A stretch of 64,000 nt of DNA from Pseudarthrobacter siccitolerans (GTDB taxonomy: Bacteria; Actinomycetota; Actinomycetes; Actinomycetales; Micrococcaceae), in assembly GCF_030823375.1 (NCBI RefSeq), contig NZ_JAUSXB010000001.1, forward strand, positions 3,100,001 to 3,164,000, in the 5' to 3' direction. Positions 36,038 through 45,848 of the stretch are shown here, piece after piece (the stretch's first letter is position 1; each line of letters opens with the position of its first letter). Made by a program: the position numbers and the translations under genes. The notes beneath the pieces were generated by a model. The model had not been told where the DNA came from. It saw only the letters and a program-made list of their open reading frames with translations, and did no database searches.

Positions 36038-36068
36038 TCGCACCCCCGCATCTACACAGGAGCCATTG

Positions 36069-36620
36069 GTGGATTCAAACGACGTCCAGGCAGACCTCAA
36101 GCACGTTCTCTACAGCAGGGAGCAGATCCAGCAGCGCATCACCGAGCTCGCTGCTCAGATCGACAAGGACTACGAGGGCCGCGAGATCCTCATTGTGGGC
36201 GTCCTCAAGGGTGCCGTGATGGTGATGGCTGACCTGGCCCGCGCCCTGCACAGCCACATCTCCATGGACTGGATGGCAGTTTCCTCCTACGGCTCCGGCA
36301 CCCAGTCCTCGGGAGTAGTCCGCATCCTGAAGGACCTGGACACGGATCTGATGGGCAAGGACGTGCTGATCGTGGAGGACATCATCGATTCCGGCCTCAC
36401 CCTCTCCTGGCTGAAGACCAACCTGGAATCCCGCGGCACCGCCTCCGTGGAGATCTGCACCGCCTTCCGCAAGCCGACGGCCGCCAAGGTGGAGATCGAC
36501 GTCAAGTACGTGGGTTACGACATCCCCAACGAATTCGTAGTGGGCTACGGCCTGGACTACGCCGAGAAGTACCGCAACCTGGACTTCGTCGGCACCCTCG
36601 CGCCGCACGTCTACGAGTAG
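36069..36620 (+). CDS. hpt: Hypoxanthine phosphoribosyltransferase
   Basis: 183-residue purine salvage enzyme converting hypoxanthine or guanine with PRPP to IMP or GMP. The PRPP-binding motif VLIVEDIIDSG is at about 99-109, with acidic pair E103-D104. GTG 36069 is placed six bases after AGGAG; TTG 36066 is also in frame. It follows tilS in the conserved tilS-hpt-ftsH order. Confidence 0.96.
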   Translation: MDSNDVQADLKHVLYSREQIQQRITELAAQIDKDYEGREILIVGVLKGAVMVMADLARALHSHISMDWMAVSSYGSGTQSSGVVRILKDLDTDLMGKDVLIVEDIIDSGLTLSWLKTNLESRGTASVEICTAFRKPTAAKVEIDVKYVGYDIPNEFVVGYGLDYAEKYRNLDFVGTLAPHVYE

Positions 36621-36636
36621 GCCGCGCCGCTCGAAC

Positions 36637-37267
36637 TTGGGTAACAACATTGGCATCAAGGACGTGGCCCTGGCCGCTGGAGTGTCCGTCACCACGGTCT
36701 CCCATGTCCTGAACGATGTTGCCTACGCGCGCGTCAGCGCAGAAACGCGGAACAAGGTCCGGTCTGCGGCGGAGCCACGTCCGCGTCGGCTTCATCAACA
36801 ACATCGCGGACGCGCCTTTCAACCTTGAACGGCTGCGCGGCTTCCGGGAGACGCTCGCCGGCGCAGGGCTCGACGGCGACGGTGCGCCTGTGCAGGCAGC
36901 CTCCTCCGACGCGCAGGGCGGCTACGAGGCCGCGCCGCATCCTGGAAGGCGACAACCCGCCGTCGGCCCCTGTTCTGCTACAACGACCGCATGGATGGGC
37001 GCCTACCGCGCAGCCGCTGAGCTGGGCCTGTCCATCCCGGCGGACCTGTCCGTGGTGGGCTTCGATGACCAGGAGCTGATCGCCGCCAACCTGCACCCCG
37101 GGCTTTCCACCGTTGCCCTGCCGCACTATGAAATGGGCGCCTGCGCCGCGGAACGCCTGATTGACACGGTGGAGGGAACGCCGTTGCCCGGTGCTTCTGC
37201 CCCGGAACCGGTACTCCTTAACTGCCCGCTGGTGGCCCGTGCCTCCGTGGCCGGGCCCCGGGTTTAG
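36637..37267 (+). pseudogene. LacI-family regulator remnant
   Basis: The first 45 residues are an intact LacI helix-turn-helix (GIKDVALAAGVSVTTVSHVL, then a hinge start). The next part of the family, roughly 120 residues of the N-terminal ligand subdomain, is missing. The sequence resumes as VRVGFINNIADAPFNLERL, and then breaks frame at GYEAA, GDNPPSA, CYNDRM and GAYRAAAELGLSIPADLSVV. The last part (SVVGFDDQELIAANLHPGLS) is in frame. Several independent frameshifts and a deletion mean it cannot be functional, except perhaps for the DNA-binding fragment. It interrupts the hpt-ftsH junction. Confidence 0.85.
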
Positions 37268-37446
37268 CTGTAATGGCGGCGCCGGCACGGGTGGCGGCGG
37301 CCACTACGCCCAGAGGGAACTTTTGCCCCACACCATGCGTGATCTACTCCGGACGGTGTATAGCTAGAAGCTGACGCAGCACCATCACGCGCGCAGACTA
37401 CTCGCCGTGAAGCACTACCAGGAGGGACGGGGCCAGCCCCGAACAG

Positions 37447-39510
37447 ATGAAAGCTAAGAACTTCTTCAAGGGCCCGGGCATCTGGATCGTCGTTGTGATC
37501 GTGATGCTCCTCGTGGCCTTTGCAACGCTCGCTCCCGGCGGTGCAGCCCGGATCGACACTGATAAGGGCCTTGAACTGCTCGCCGGCAACAAGGTGGAGC
37601 AGGCAAAGATCTTCGACGGCGAAAACCGCGTGGACCTGGTGCTGAAGGACAATCTCCAGGTGGACGGGCAGGACAAGGGGAAGAGTGTCCAGTTCTTCTT
37701 TGTGGACGCCCGCGCCCAGGACGTGGTCAAGGCAGTCACCGACTCCAAGCCGGCCGAGGGCTACACGGACCAGCCGATCGAAAGCAACTGGTTCTCCGGC
37801 CTGCTCTCGCTGCTGATTCCGGTCATCCTGCTCGGTGCCCTGTTCTGGTTCCTGATGACCCGGATGCAGGGCGGCGGTTCCAAGATCATGCAGTTCGGCA
37901 AGTCCAAGGCCAAGATGGTCAGCAAGGACATGCCGCAGGTGACGTTCGCTGACGTGGCAGGCTCTGATGAGGCTGTGGAGGAACTGCAGGAAATCAAGGA
38001 ATTCCTGCAGGAACCGGCCAAGTTTCAGGCTGTCGGGGCCAAGATTCCCAAGGGCGTGCTGCTCTACGGCCCTCCGGGTACCGGTAAGACCCTCCTGGCC
38101 CGCGCTGTTGCGGGCGAGGCCGGCGTCCCCTTCTTCTCCATTTCCGGCTCGGACTTCGTGGAAATGTTCGTCGGTGTGGGCGCCTCCCGCGTCCGCGACC
38201 TCTTCGAACAGGCCAAGACCAACTCTCCCGCCATCATCTTCGTGGACGAGATCGACGCCGTCGGACGCCACCGCGGTGCGGGCATCGGCGGCGGCAACGA
38301 CGAACGCGAGCAGACCCTTAACCAGCTGCTGGTGGAAATGGACGGCTTCGACGTCAAGACCAACGTCATCCTCATCGCCGCCACCAACCGGCCGGACGTG
38401 CTGGACCCCGCGCTGCTGCGCCCCGGCCGCTTCGACCGCCAGATCGGTGTGGAAGCGCCGGACATGATCGGCCGCGACCAGATCCTGCAGGTACACGCAA
38501 AGGGCAAGCCCATGGCACCTTCCGTGGACCTCAAGGCCGTTGCCAAGAAGACGCCCGGCTACACCGGTGCAGACCTGGCCAACGTCCTGAACGAGGCGGC
38601 ACTGCTCACCGCCCGCTCCAACGCCAACCTGATTGATGACCGCGCACTGGACGAGGCCATCGACCGCGTCATGGCCGGCCCGCAGAAGCGCAGCCGCGTC
38701 ATGAAGGAGCACGAGCGCAAGATCACCGCGTACCACGAAGGCGGCCACGCACTGGTGGCGGCCGCGCTGCGGAACTCCGCACCGGTCACCAAGATCACCA
38801 TCCTTCCCCGAGGACGCGCCCTCGGATACACCATGGTGGTTCCGGACAACGACAAGTACTCCGTGACCCGCAACGAGCTCCTGGACCAGATGGCCTACGC
38901 CATGGGCGGCCGCGTGGCGGAGGAAATCGTCTTCCACGATCCCTCCACCGGCGCCTCCAATGACATCGAGAAGGCCACCGGCACCGCCCGCAAGATGGTC
39001 ACCGAGTACGGCATGAGCGAACGCGTCGGCGCCGTCCGGCTCGGCCAGGGCGGCGGTGAGCCCTTCCTGGGCCGCGATGCCGGGCACGAGCGCAACTACT
39101 CGGACCAGATCGCCTACGTGGTGGACGAGGAAGTGCGCCGGCTGATCGACCAGGCCCATGACGAGGCGTACGCCATCCTCGTCGAGAACCGGGACGTCCT
39201 GGACCGGCTGGCCCTCGAACTGCTGGAACGTGAAACGCTGAACCAGGCCGAGATCGCTGACATCTTCCGTGACATCCGCAAGCGCGATTTCCGTGAGGTG
39301 TGGTTGTCCAAGGAGACCCGCCCGGTGCAGAAGGCCGGGCCGGTGGAATCCCGCCGGGAGCAGGCTGAGCGTGAAGCCCAGGAAGAGGCCAAGAAAGCGC
39401 GCCTGGACGAGCCGCTGGACGCCCAGCCGCCGCATCCGCAGGGTGTTCCGGAAGACGCTCAGTTCCAGGGAGGCATCCCCGACTCGGGGCCTGACGCCCT
39501 TCGCGGCTAA
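37447..39510 (+). CDS. ftsH: ATP-dependent zinc metalloprotease FtsH
   Basis: 687-residue membrane AAA+ protease that degrades misassembled membrane and some soluble proteins. Two N-terminal membrane helices (about 11-30 and 118-137) flank a periplasm-side domain. The AAA module carries Walker A GPPGTGKT (about 208-215), VDEIDAVG and RPGRFDRQ. The protease site is HEGGH (about 430-434). The tail after 630 is Glu/Pro-rich, as in actinobacteria. A weak GGGACGGGG sequence precedes ATG 37447. Its stop overlaps a -10 box for folE. Confidence 0.97.
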   Translation: MKAKNFFKGPGIWIVVVIVMLLVAFATLAPGGAARIDTDKGLELLAGNKVEQAKIFDGENRVDLVLKDNLQVDGQDKGKSVQFFFVDARAQDVVKAVTDSKPAEGYTDQPIESNWFSGLLSLLIPVILLGALFWFLMTRMQGGGSKIMQFGKSKAKMVSKDMPQVTFADVAGSDEAVEELQEIKEFLQEPAKFQAVGAKIPKGVLLYGPPGTGKTLLARAVAGEAGVPFFSISGSDFVEMFVGVGASRVRDLFEQAKTNSPAIIFVDEIDAVGRHRGAGIGGGNDEREQTLNQLLVEMDGFDVKTNVILIAATNRPDVLDPALLRPGRFDRQIGVEAPDMIGRDQILQVHAKGKPMAPSVDLKAVAKKTPGYTGADLANVLNEAALLTARSNANLIDDRALDEAIDRVMAGPQKRSRVMKEHERKITAYHEGGHALVAAALRNSAPVTKITILPRGRALGYTMVVPDNDKYSVTRNELLDQMAYAMGGRVAEEIVFHDPSTGASNDIEKATGTARKMVTEYGMSERVGAVRLGQGGGEPFLGRDAGHERNYSDQIAYVVDEEVRRLIDQAHDEAYAILVENRDVLDRLALELLERETLNQAEIADIFRDIRKRDFREVWLSKETRPVQKAGPVESRREQAEREAQEEAKKARLDEPLDAQPPHPQGVPEDAQFQGGIPDSGPDALRG

Positions 39511-39513
39511 GCT
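39508..39513 (+). promoter_or_regulatory. -10 box (TAAGCT) for leaderless folE
   Basis: TAAGCT overlaps the ftsH stop codon and ends 7 bases before GTG 39521, with no ribosome site between. folE may therefore be both co-transcribed and independently started. Confidence 0.5.
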
Positions 39514-39520
39514 TTCTTAC

Positions 39521-40165
39521 GTGAACCACTTCGACGACGACGACGTTCCCGCCTCCGCCGGATATCCGGCGGAGGGCGGCGCCCACCATTCAAAGCACCA
39601 TAAAGTGGACCGGCCCCGGATCGAGGCAGCCGTCCGCGAGATTCTCCTGGCCATTGGAGAAGACCCGGACCGCGGCGGCCTCGTGGACACCCCCAAGCGG
39701 GTGGCCAAGGCCTACGCCGAGGTGTTTGCCGGGCTGCACCACGACCCCGCCGACGTCCTGTCCACCACCTTCGACCTCGACCATGAGGAACTGGTCCTGG
39801 TCAAGGACATCCCCTTCTACTCCACCTGCGAACACCACCTGGTGCCGTTCCACGGGGTGGCCCACGTGGGCTACATTCCCTCGCACGACGGAAAGGTGAC
39901 CGGGCTGAGCAAGCTGGCCCGGCTCGTGGATATCTACGCCCGGCGTCCGCAGGTGCAGGAGCGCCTCACCACGGAGATCGTCGAAGCGATGGTCCGCCAC
40001 CTCAAGCCCCGCGGCGCCATCGTCGTTGTTGAATGCGAACACATGTGCATGTCCATGCGCGGTATCCGCAAGCCCGGAGCGAAGACCGTCACCAGTGCGG
40101 TCCGCGGGCAGCTTCATGACCCGGCCACCCGTGCCGAAGCCATGAGCCTCATCCTCGGAAGGTAA
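39521..40165 (+). CDS. folE: GTP cyclohydrolase I
   Basis: 214-residue first enzyme of folate synthesis, making dihydroneopterin triphosphate from GTP. Zinc ligands are Cys103 and His106 in STCEHHL and Cys176 in [11 protein letters not shown]. The N-terminal 30 residues are Asp/His-rich and variable. GTG 39521 is the only start compatible with the family. folP, folB and folK follow. Confidence 0.97.
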   Translation: MNHFDDDDVPASAGYPAEGGAHHSKHHKVDRPRIEAAVREILLAIGEDPDRGGLVDTPKRVAKAYAEVFAGLHHDPADVLSTTFDLDHEELVLVKDIPFYSTCEHHLVPFHGVAHVGYIPSHDGKVTGLSKLARLVDIYARRPQVQERLTTEIVEAMVRHLKPRGAIVVVECEHMCMSMRGIRKPGAKTVTSAVRGQLHDPATRAEAMSLILGR

Positions 40166-40175
40166 TCGACACACC

Positions 40176-41096
40176 ATGGATTCACTCGCTGCAGCGCCGG
40201 GAACCGGCCCCGCAACCTCGCCACTGCCCGTCCTGCGCAAACCGCGCCCGGCAGCCCGCTTCGAAGACCTGCCCACCGACCGCACACTGGTCATGGGAAT
40301 CGTCAACGTCACGCCCGATTCCTTCAGCGACGGCGGCCAGCACGCCACAGCGGACTCAGCCATCGCCGCCGGGCTGCGCATGTTCTACGCGGGAGCGGAC
40401 ATCATCGACGTCGGAGGCGAATCCACCCGCCCCGGCGCAGAAGACGTCAGCCCGGACGAGGAACAGCGGCGCGTGATCCCCGTGATCGAAGCATTGGTGA
40501 AGGCCGGCGCCCTGGTCAGCATCGACACCATCCACACCGCCACCGCCGCCGCCGCGCTGAACGCCGGCGCGGCCATCATCAACGACGTCTCCGGGCTCAC
40601 CATGGAACCGGAAATGGCCGACCTCGCAGCGTCTTCCAAGGCCCCGTACATCCTCACCCACCGCCGCGGCGATGCGCGCACCATGAACTCCCTCGCGGAG
40701 TACAAGGACGTTGCCGGCGAAGTGGTTGCCGAGCTGGCCGGAGTGCGGGACAAGCTTTACGCCGCCGGCGTCAGCCCGGAGCGGATCATCATTGACCCGG
40801 GCCTGGGGTTCGCCAAGAACGACGCCCAGAACTGGGAGCTCCTGCAGAACCTGGACCAGCTGGACAGCCTGGGCCACAAGGTCCTGGTGGGCGCCTCCCG
40901 CAAGAGATTCCTCGGCACCCTCCTGACCGTTGCCGGGAAGACAGCCGCCCCCCAGGAACGCGATGACGCCACCGCGGCCATCACCGCCATCAGCGCCTAC
41001 CGGGGCGCCTGGGCAGTCCGCGTGCACGACGTCGGCCCCAGCCTGGACGCCGTGAAAGTTGCCGCGCGCATGGCCGCCCCCAGAACCAGCCAGTAG
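40176..41096 (+). CDS. folP: Dihydropteroate synthase
   Basis: 306-residue enzyme joining dihydropterin pyrophosphate to p-aminobenzoate; the sulfonamide target. Motifs MGIVNVTPDSFSDGG (about 40-54), GGESTRPGA and DPGLGFAKN, and a final VGASRKRF, are complete. It begins 10 bp after folE and is 8 bp ahead of folB. Confidence 0.97.
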   Translation: MDSLAAAPGTGPATSPLPVLRKPRPAARFEDLPTDRTLVMGIVNVTPDSFSDGGQHATADSAIAAGLRMFYAGADIIDVGGESTRPGAEDVSPDEEQRRVIPVIEALVKAGALVSIDTIHTATAAAALNAGAAIINDVSGLTMEPEMADLAASSKAPYILTHRRGDARTMNSLAEYKDVAGEVVAELAGVRDKLYAAGVSPERIIIDPGLGFAKNDAQNWELLQNLDQLDSLGHKVLVGASRKRFLGTLLTVAGKTAAPQERDDATAAITAISAYRGAWAVRVHDVGPSLDAVKVAARMAAPRTSQ

Positions 41097-41104
41097 GCCC
41101 AGCC

Positions 41105-41527
41105 ATGGACAGGATTACGCTGACCGGTGTCACCGCCGTCGGCCATCACGGCGTCTTTGATTTTGAACGCCGCGAAGGCCAGCCCTTTGTTGTGGACGCG
41201 GTGCTGTACCTCGACTTTGCCCGGGCGGCGGAATCGGACGACGTCCGGGACACCGCGCACTACGGCGAGGTTGCACAGCGTATTACTGAATGGATTTCCG
41301 GTGAACCGCTGAACCTGATCGAGGCGCTGGCTGTACGGATCGCGGACAGCCTGCTCAGCGAATTCCGGCTCCAGGCCGTGGACGTCACCGTGCACAAGCC
41401 GCAGGCCCCCATCGAGGTGCCTTTCGGCGACGTGGCGGTCAGTGTGCACCGGGCCAGGAATGACGGGCGCAGGGCCAACGGGGATCAGGCCAACGGGGAG
41501 AGACCAGCGCAGGGGGAAGCCGCATGA
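41105..41527 (+). CDS. folB: Dihydroneopterin aldolase
   Basis: 140-residue enzyme producing 6-hydroxymethyldihydropterin and glycolaldehyde. It shows the MDRITLTGVTAVGHHGVFDFERREGQ start, YGEVAQRI with its conserved Tyr, and VTVHKPQAPI near the end. The last 20 residues are a nonconserved polar tail. The stop overlaps the folK start by 4 bases (ATGA). Confidence 0.95.
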   Translation: MDRITLTGVTAVGHHGVFDFERREGQPFVVDAVLYLDFARAAESDDVRDTAHYGEVAQRITEWISGEPLNLIEALAVRIADSLLSEFRLQAVDVTVHKPQAPIEVPFGDVAVSVHRARNDGRRANGDQANGERPAQGEAA

Positions 41528-42069
41528 ACTCCGGGTATTCCAAGGCGGTGCTGGCCCTGGGCAGCAACCTTGGCGAGCGCAACGAGACACTGACCGAGGC
41601 CGTTGCGGACCTCGTGGATCCGCCCGAGATCCGCCTGCTCGCCGTTTCACCCGTTGTGCAGACCAAAGCTGTGGGTGGTCCGCCCGGCCAGCCGGACTTC
41701 CTGAACATGGTGATCACCATCGAAACCAGCCTCAGCCCGCAGGAACTGCTGGAACACTGCCAGTCGGTGGAAAACAAGCACCACCGCGTGCGGGAGGTGC
41801 GCTGGGGGCCGCGAACGCTCGACGTCGACATCATCACTTATGGCGACCTGCGCAGCGATGACCCTGTCCTCACCCTGCCGCATCCCCGTGCGGCCACCCG
41901 CGCCTTCGTCCTGTACCCCTGGTCGTTGATCGAGCCCGCTGCCACGCTGAACGGCGAACGCATCAGTACCCTTGCCACCCGCGCAGATGACTTCGGCGAC
42001 CTTGCCCTGTTCGACGGCTTCGGCGACTTCGACGGCCTGCCCACCGCAGGAGCTGTGGAGGAGCGATGA
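41524..42069 (+). CDS. folK: 2-amino-4-hydroxy-6-hydroxymethyldihydropteridine pyrophosphokinase
   Basis: 181-residue HPPK transferring pyrophosphate from ATP to hydroxymethyldihydropterin. ALGSNLGER near the start, RWGPRTLDVDIITYGD with the metal-binding Asp pair, and LPHPRAATRAFVLYPW are typical. Four-base overlaps with folB and with the DUF3180 gene indicate translational coupling. Confidence 0.96.
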   Translation: MNSGYSKAVLALGSNLGERNETLTEAVADLVDPPEIRLLAVSPVVQTKAVGGPPGQPDFLNMVITIETSLSPQELLEHCQSVENKHHRVREVRWGPRTLDVDIITYGDLRSDDPVLTLPHPRAATRAFVLYPWSLIEPAATLNGERISTLATRADDFGDLALFDGFGDFDGLPTAGAVEER

Positions 42070-42614
42070 AACCCCTCAACCCGTTGCGCCTGATGCTGAT
42101 CGGCGTCATTCTGGCCGTAGCGGGCTGGTCCGCGACGGTGGTGACCGGCCGCTACGGCATGGGAACCCCCGTCCTGCCGGCCACCGCGCTGGCCACCATG
42201 GGCGTGATTGTGGCCATCACCCTGATCCTTGGCATCAGGATCCTGCGGTGGCGCAACAGCAACAAACCCAACAGCAACAAGAAAAAAACCCTGCTCGATC
42301 CGCTCCTGGCGGCCCGGACGCTGGTGCTCGCGCAGGCTTGCGCCTACGCGGGAACAGTCCTGCTGGGCTGGCATGTGGGGATTTTCCTGGACCAGCTGCG
42401 GATCTGGAGCCTGCGCAGCAACCAGGGCATTACCTGGCTGGCGCTGGCGATGGCGGGCGGCGGACTGGTGATGATCGTGGTGGGCCTGCTGGTGGAGCGG
42501 TTTTGCCGGATTCCGCCGGAGGACGGCGACGCGGACAGTGCAGACGGGAAGCCGGGCCGCCAGGTACGCGGCGAAGCCGCGGGGGAAGGCGAATATGCAT
42601 ACCGAGGCGATTGA
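42066..42614 (+). CDS. DUF3180 membrane protein
   Basis: 182-residue protein with four membrane helices (about 10-28, 38-57, 88-110, 122-147), typical for DUF3180, an actinobacterial family that follows the fol genes. A Ser/Asn/Lys loop separates the helix pairs. The cytosolic tail is acidic. Function unknown. It overlaps folK by 4 bases and the next gene by 20. Confidence 0.85.
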   Translation: MKPLNPLRLMLIGVILAVAGWSATVVTGRYGMGTPVLPATALATMGVIVAITLILGIRILRWRNSNKPNSNKKKTLLDPLLAARTLVLAQACAYAGTVLLGWHVGIFLDQLRIWSLRSNQGITWLALAMAGGGLVMIVVGLLVERFCRIPPEDGDADSADGKPGRQVRGEAAGEGEYAYRGD

Positions 42615-43107
42615 CCCGCCGGGAATCGCCTGGCACCGGGTGTCACCCAAATATGTCACAGTCCGGCTGGTGGAGTGGGCGCTGGCGAACCTCGTCACGG
42701 TGCTCCTGTTGTCCCTGCCCCTGGTGCTTGTCCTCCTGGATGCGTGGGCCTGGCCGCCGCTGTGGCTTGCAGTCACCGTGCCGTCGGCCGGGCTGGTGCT
42801 GGCCCTGTGGCGGCTGGTGTTGATTCCGCGGCAGGTCCGTGCCATCGGGTACGCCGAACGGGACGAGGACCTGCTGATCAGGACGGGCATCTTTTTCCAA
42901 CGCACCATGGCCGTCCCTTACGGCCGCATGCAATACGTGGATATCGGCGTGGGCCCGGTGGAGCGCGGACTGGGCCTCTGCACCCTGAAACTCCACACCG
43001 CCTCACCGGGGACCCGCGCGCACATCCCCGGGCTGCCCGCGGCGGAAGGCGCACGCCTTCGTGAGCAGCTTGCGGCCCGCGGCGAAGCCAGGCTGGCTGG
43101 ACTGTGA
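42595..43107 (+). CDS. Bacterial PH-domain membrane protein (YdbS-like)
   Basis: 170-residue protein: two N-terminal membrane helices (about 25-60) and one bPH2 domain (residues about 70-155) with RTGIFFQRTMAVPYGRMQYVDIGVGPVERG. In Bacillus the YdbS/YdbT pair is linked with membrane stress or bacteriocin resistance. ATG 42595 follows GGGGGAAGG. It overlaps the second PH gene by 4 bases, forming the conserved pair. Confidence 0.88.
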   Translation: MHTEAIDPPGIAWHRVSPKYVTVRLVEWALANLVTVLLLSLPLVLVLLDAWAWPPLWLAVTVPSAGLVLALWRLVLIPRQVRAIGYAERDEDLLIRTGIFFQRTMAVPYGRMQYVDIGVGPVERGLGLCTLKLHTASPGTRAHIPGLPAAEGARLREQLAARGEARLAGL

Positions 43108-44960
43108 CCGCAGAGGGACCGCTCCCGGAGCCTGGCGCTCCGCGCACTGACCCTGCCCCCGAAAGCGCCGCTCCCGCCGGTGTTCCGGGCAGTGTCCCCG
43201 CTGGTGTTCCGGGCACTGCGGCCGACGGCGCTCCAGGCGTCCCCGCTCGTGTTCCGGGCCCTGCTAGCGTTGCGGGCACTGCGGCTGGCGGCGAACCAGC
43301 TACCGCAGCCGACGGCGAATGGCTGCGGGTGCACCCGGCGTCGCCTTTTGTGCGTGGCTGGGTGGCCCTGGCAGCGATCGGCTTCTTCTTTGGCCGGGAC
43401 GTTTTCGAGCGCGCACTGCAGGGCCGGCCCCTCACGGGCGACGAGTTCGCCGGCCGGGCACCATGGCTGCTGGCGGCGGGCGGCATCATGCTGATCATCG
43501 CGGTGCTTGGTTTTATCCTCACCTGGTACTTCACCAAGTACCAGGTGTCCGGAGGCTACGTCCGGGTCAACACCGGCTTCATTTTCCGCCAGCAGCGCCA
43601 GGCGCGGCTGGACCGGGTTCAGGCCATCGACATTGTGCAGCCCCTGCTGGCCCGGATCTTCGGCCTGGCTGAACTCAAGTTTGAGGTGGCAGACGCGGGG
43701 GAGTCCGCTGTACGCCTGGCCTACCTCACCATGGACGAAGCACGCCAACTCCGCGCCACCATCCTGGCCCGCGCGGCCGGTGTGGCCGTGGACCCGTCTT
43801 GCCCCGACGGGCCGGCACCCGAGGCGCCGGAATATCCGGTACTGGCGGTGCCGCCGTCGCGCCTTATCGGGTCCCTGCTGCTCAGCGAGCAAAGCGTTGT
43901 TGTGGTGCTCGGTGGTGCCGCATCCGTGGTTCTTTCCGCGGTCACCGAAAACCGGAGTTTCTACTTCTACCTGATTCCGGCTGCCCTGGGTCTGGCGGCC
44001 AGCTACTGGAACCTGTTCAACAAGGGCTACAACTTCACCGCAGCCATCTCTCCGGACGGCATCCGGCTGCGCTACGGGCTGCTGGACACCCAGGCGCAGA
44101 CGCTTCCGCCGGGCCGGATCCAGGCCTTGAAAGTGGCCCAGCCTCCGTTATGGCGGGCGCTGGGCTGGTACCGCATCCAGGTCAATGTGGCCGGTTACGG
44201 CGGTATCGAGAACGCGGCGGAGGGTTCCGCGCGGACCACGCTCCTGCCCGTAGGCCGACTGGAGGACGTGATGGCGATCCTCGCACTGGTGCTTCCGGAT
44301 CCAGGCACGCCTGATCCTGCGGTCGTCTTCGGCGCCGGGCTCCATGGCCTGGATTCCGACGGTGGCTTCATCACCACACCACGCAGCGCCCGCCTGCTGG
44401 CGCCGCTGGGATGGCGCCGGAACGGATTTGCCGCAACGGACACAGCTCTGCTGATCCGCTCCGGCCGCTGGTGGCGCGAGCTGATGATGGTGCCGCACCA
44501 GCGGACCCAGTCCATGGCACTGCACCAGGGCCCGCTGGCACGCCGCTTCGGAGTGGCCGACCTGGTGCTGCACACCACCGTGGGGCCTGTCTCCCCGCGG
44601 CTGCGGCAGGCCGGCGTCGAGCAGGCTCAGGCGCTTTTTGACGCCCAGTCCGCCCGCGCACGGCTTGCGCGGAAGCGGCAGACCACTGAGCAATGGCTGG
44701 CGCAAGTGGCACCACGCGAGCGCGTAGTTGAGTCTGAGCAGGTGGTTGAGCCTGGCCCTATGGTTGAGCCTGGCCGAGCGACTGAGCCTGGCCCTATGGT
44801 TGAGCCTGGCCGAGCGACTGAGCCTGAGCCAGTGGTTGAGCTTGGCCCGGTGTTCTGGCCGGAGCCTGTCGAAGGACCCCAGCCGGTCAGGAAGCATCTA
44901 CCGGTGGTTGAGCCGGCCGAAACCCCAGTTCCCACGCAGAAAGGCCACCACCATGGCTAA
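43104..44960 (+). CDS. Multi-PH-domain membrane protein (YdbT-like) with repeat-derived tail
   Basis: 618-residue protein starting at GTG 43104, overlapping the previous stop. After about 70 Pro/Ala-rich residues made of GVPG-type repeats come membrane helices and three bPH2 domains: FTKYQVSGGYVRVNTGFIF, the GIRLRYGLLDTQAQTLPPGRIQ region, and LLIRSGRWWRELMMVPHQRTQSM. The tail from about residue 540 is low complexity (VEPGPMVEPGRATEPG units) and is encoded by 36-bp tandem copies plus dispersed GTTGAGCCTGTCGAA elements, so it looks acquired. The DUF2520 gene overlaps its end by 8 bases. Confidence 0.87.
   Translation: MTAEGPLPEPGAPRTDPAPESAAPAGVPGSVPAGVPGTAADGAPGVPARVPGPASVAGTAAGGEPATAADGEWLRVHPASPFVRGWVALAAIGFFFGRDVFERALQGRPLTGDEFAGRAPWLLAAGGIMLIIAVLGFILTWYFTKYQVSGGYVRVNTGFIFRQQRQARLDRVQAIDIVQPLLARIFGLAELKFEVADAGESAVRLAYLTMDEARQLRATILARAAGVAVDPSCPDGPAPEAPEYPVLAVPPSRLIGSLLLSEQSVVVVLGGAASVVLSAVTENRSFYFYLIPAALGLAASYWNLFNKGYNFTAAISPDGIRLRYGLLDTQAQTLPPGRIQALKVAQPPLWRALGWYRIQVNVAGYGGIENAAEGSARTTLLPVGRLEDVMAILALVLPDPGTPDPAVVFGAGLHGLDSDGGFITTPRSARLLAPLGWRRNGFAATDTALLIRSGRWWRELMMVPHQRTQSMALHQGPLARRFGVADLVLHTTVGPVSPRLRQAGVEQAQALFDAQSARARLARKRQTTEQWLAQVAPRERVVESEQVVEPGPMVEPGRATEPGPMVEPGRATEPEPVVELGPVFWPEPVEGPQPVRKHLPVVEPAETPVPTQKGHHHG
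44751..44935 (+). repeat. Coding repeat: 36-bp tandem duplication plus GTTGAGCC elements
   Basis: A 36-bp unit (44751-44786 and 44787-44822) is duplicated exactly. Additional copies of the dispersed element occur at 44865-44880 (GCCTGTCGAAGGACC) and 44904-44924 (GGTTGAGCCGGCCGAAACC). The whole stretch is translated. Confidence 0.85.
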
Positions 44961-45846
44961 GCCCGGACGCCTCGGCGTCGGAATCATCGGAGCGGGCAAG
45001 GTGGGCGCCGTGCTCGGCGCAGCGCTGCGTGCAGCTGAGCACGCCGTCGTCGGGGTTTCAGCTGTTTCCGATGCCAGCCGTGAACGTGCCGAGACGCTGC
45101 TGCCGGGCGTGCCGGTCCTGGAAGTCCAGGAAATTGTGGAACGCGCGGAGCTGGTGCTGCTGGCGGTGCCCGACGACGCTCTGCCCGGCCTGGTGGACGG
45201 ACTGGCGAAGCTGGGTGCGTGGCAGCCGGGTCAGCTGGTTGCCCACACGTCGGGCCGCTTCGGAGTGGGAGTGCTGCGTCCCGTTCGTGCGGCCGGCGCT
45301 GTCCCGCTGGCACTGCATCCCGCGATGACTTTCACCGGGATGAGCCTGGACCTCACCCGCCTGCTGGACTGCACGTTCGGCGTCACCGCGGATGCCGCAA
45401 TGCTGCCGATAGCGCAGGCGCTGGTGGTGGAAATGGGTGCGGAGCCGGTGGTCGTTGCCGAGGCGGACCGGACGCTCTATCACGCAGCCCTGGCGCACGG
45501 TTCAAACCATCTGGTAACCCTGGTGGCGCAGGCTTCCGAGCTGCTGCGCGATGTGGGAGTGGAGGCGCCCGAGCGGATGCTGGGTCCGCTGCTGCGGGCA
45601 ACCCTTGAGAACGCGCTGGCGTCAGGCGAGTCCGCCCTCACCGGGCCGGTGGCCCGCGGCGACGTGGGAACTGTGAAAGCCCACGCGGAGGCATTGCGGG
45701 AGTTCGACGGCGGCAGGCAGGGCGATGTGCTCGCAGCGTACCTTGCGATGGCGCGCGCCACAGCCCTCCGCGCCGAGGGGCGCGGGCTGCTGAAACCCGA
45801 CCAGCTGGGGGAATTGCGCACGGCCCTGGAACCGGAGGAAGACTGA
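44953..45846 (+). CDS. Rossmann-like DUF2520 protein
   Basis: 297-residue NAD(P)-binding protein: [18 protein letters not shown] at the N-terminus (GxGxxG at 13-18), then a DUF2520 helical domain with HPAMTFTG and a conserved H-G-S-N-H-L in [14 protein letters not shown]. The overall plan resembles ketopantoate reductase and F420-NADP reductases. It lies 2 bp before panC. A role in pantothenate synthesis is suggested by this arrangement but unproven. Confidence 0.88.
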   Translation: MAKPGRLGVGIIGAGKVGAVLGAALRAAEHAVVGVSAVSDASRERAETLLPGVPVLEVQEIVERAELVLLAVPDDALPGLVDGLAKLGAWQPGQLVAHTSGRFGVGVLRPVRAAGAVPLALHPAMTFTGMSLDLTRLLDCTFGVTADAAMLPIAQALVVEMGAEPVVVAEADRTLYHAALAHGSNHLVTLVAQASELLRDVGVEAPERMLGPLLRATLENALASGESALTGPVARGDVGTVKAHAEALREFDGGRQGDVLAAYLAMARATALRAEGRGLLKPDQLGELRTALEPEED

Positions 45847-45848
45847 AG

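Noticed and set aside
37264..39435. 723-codon minus-strand open frame
   Set aside because: Exactly antisense to ftsH; no ribosome site or motif.
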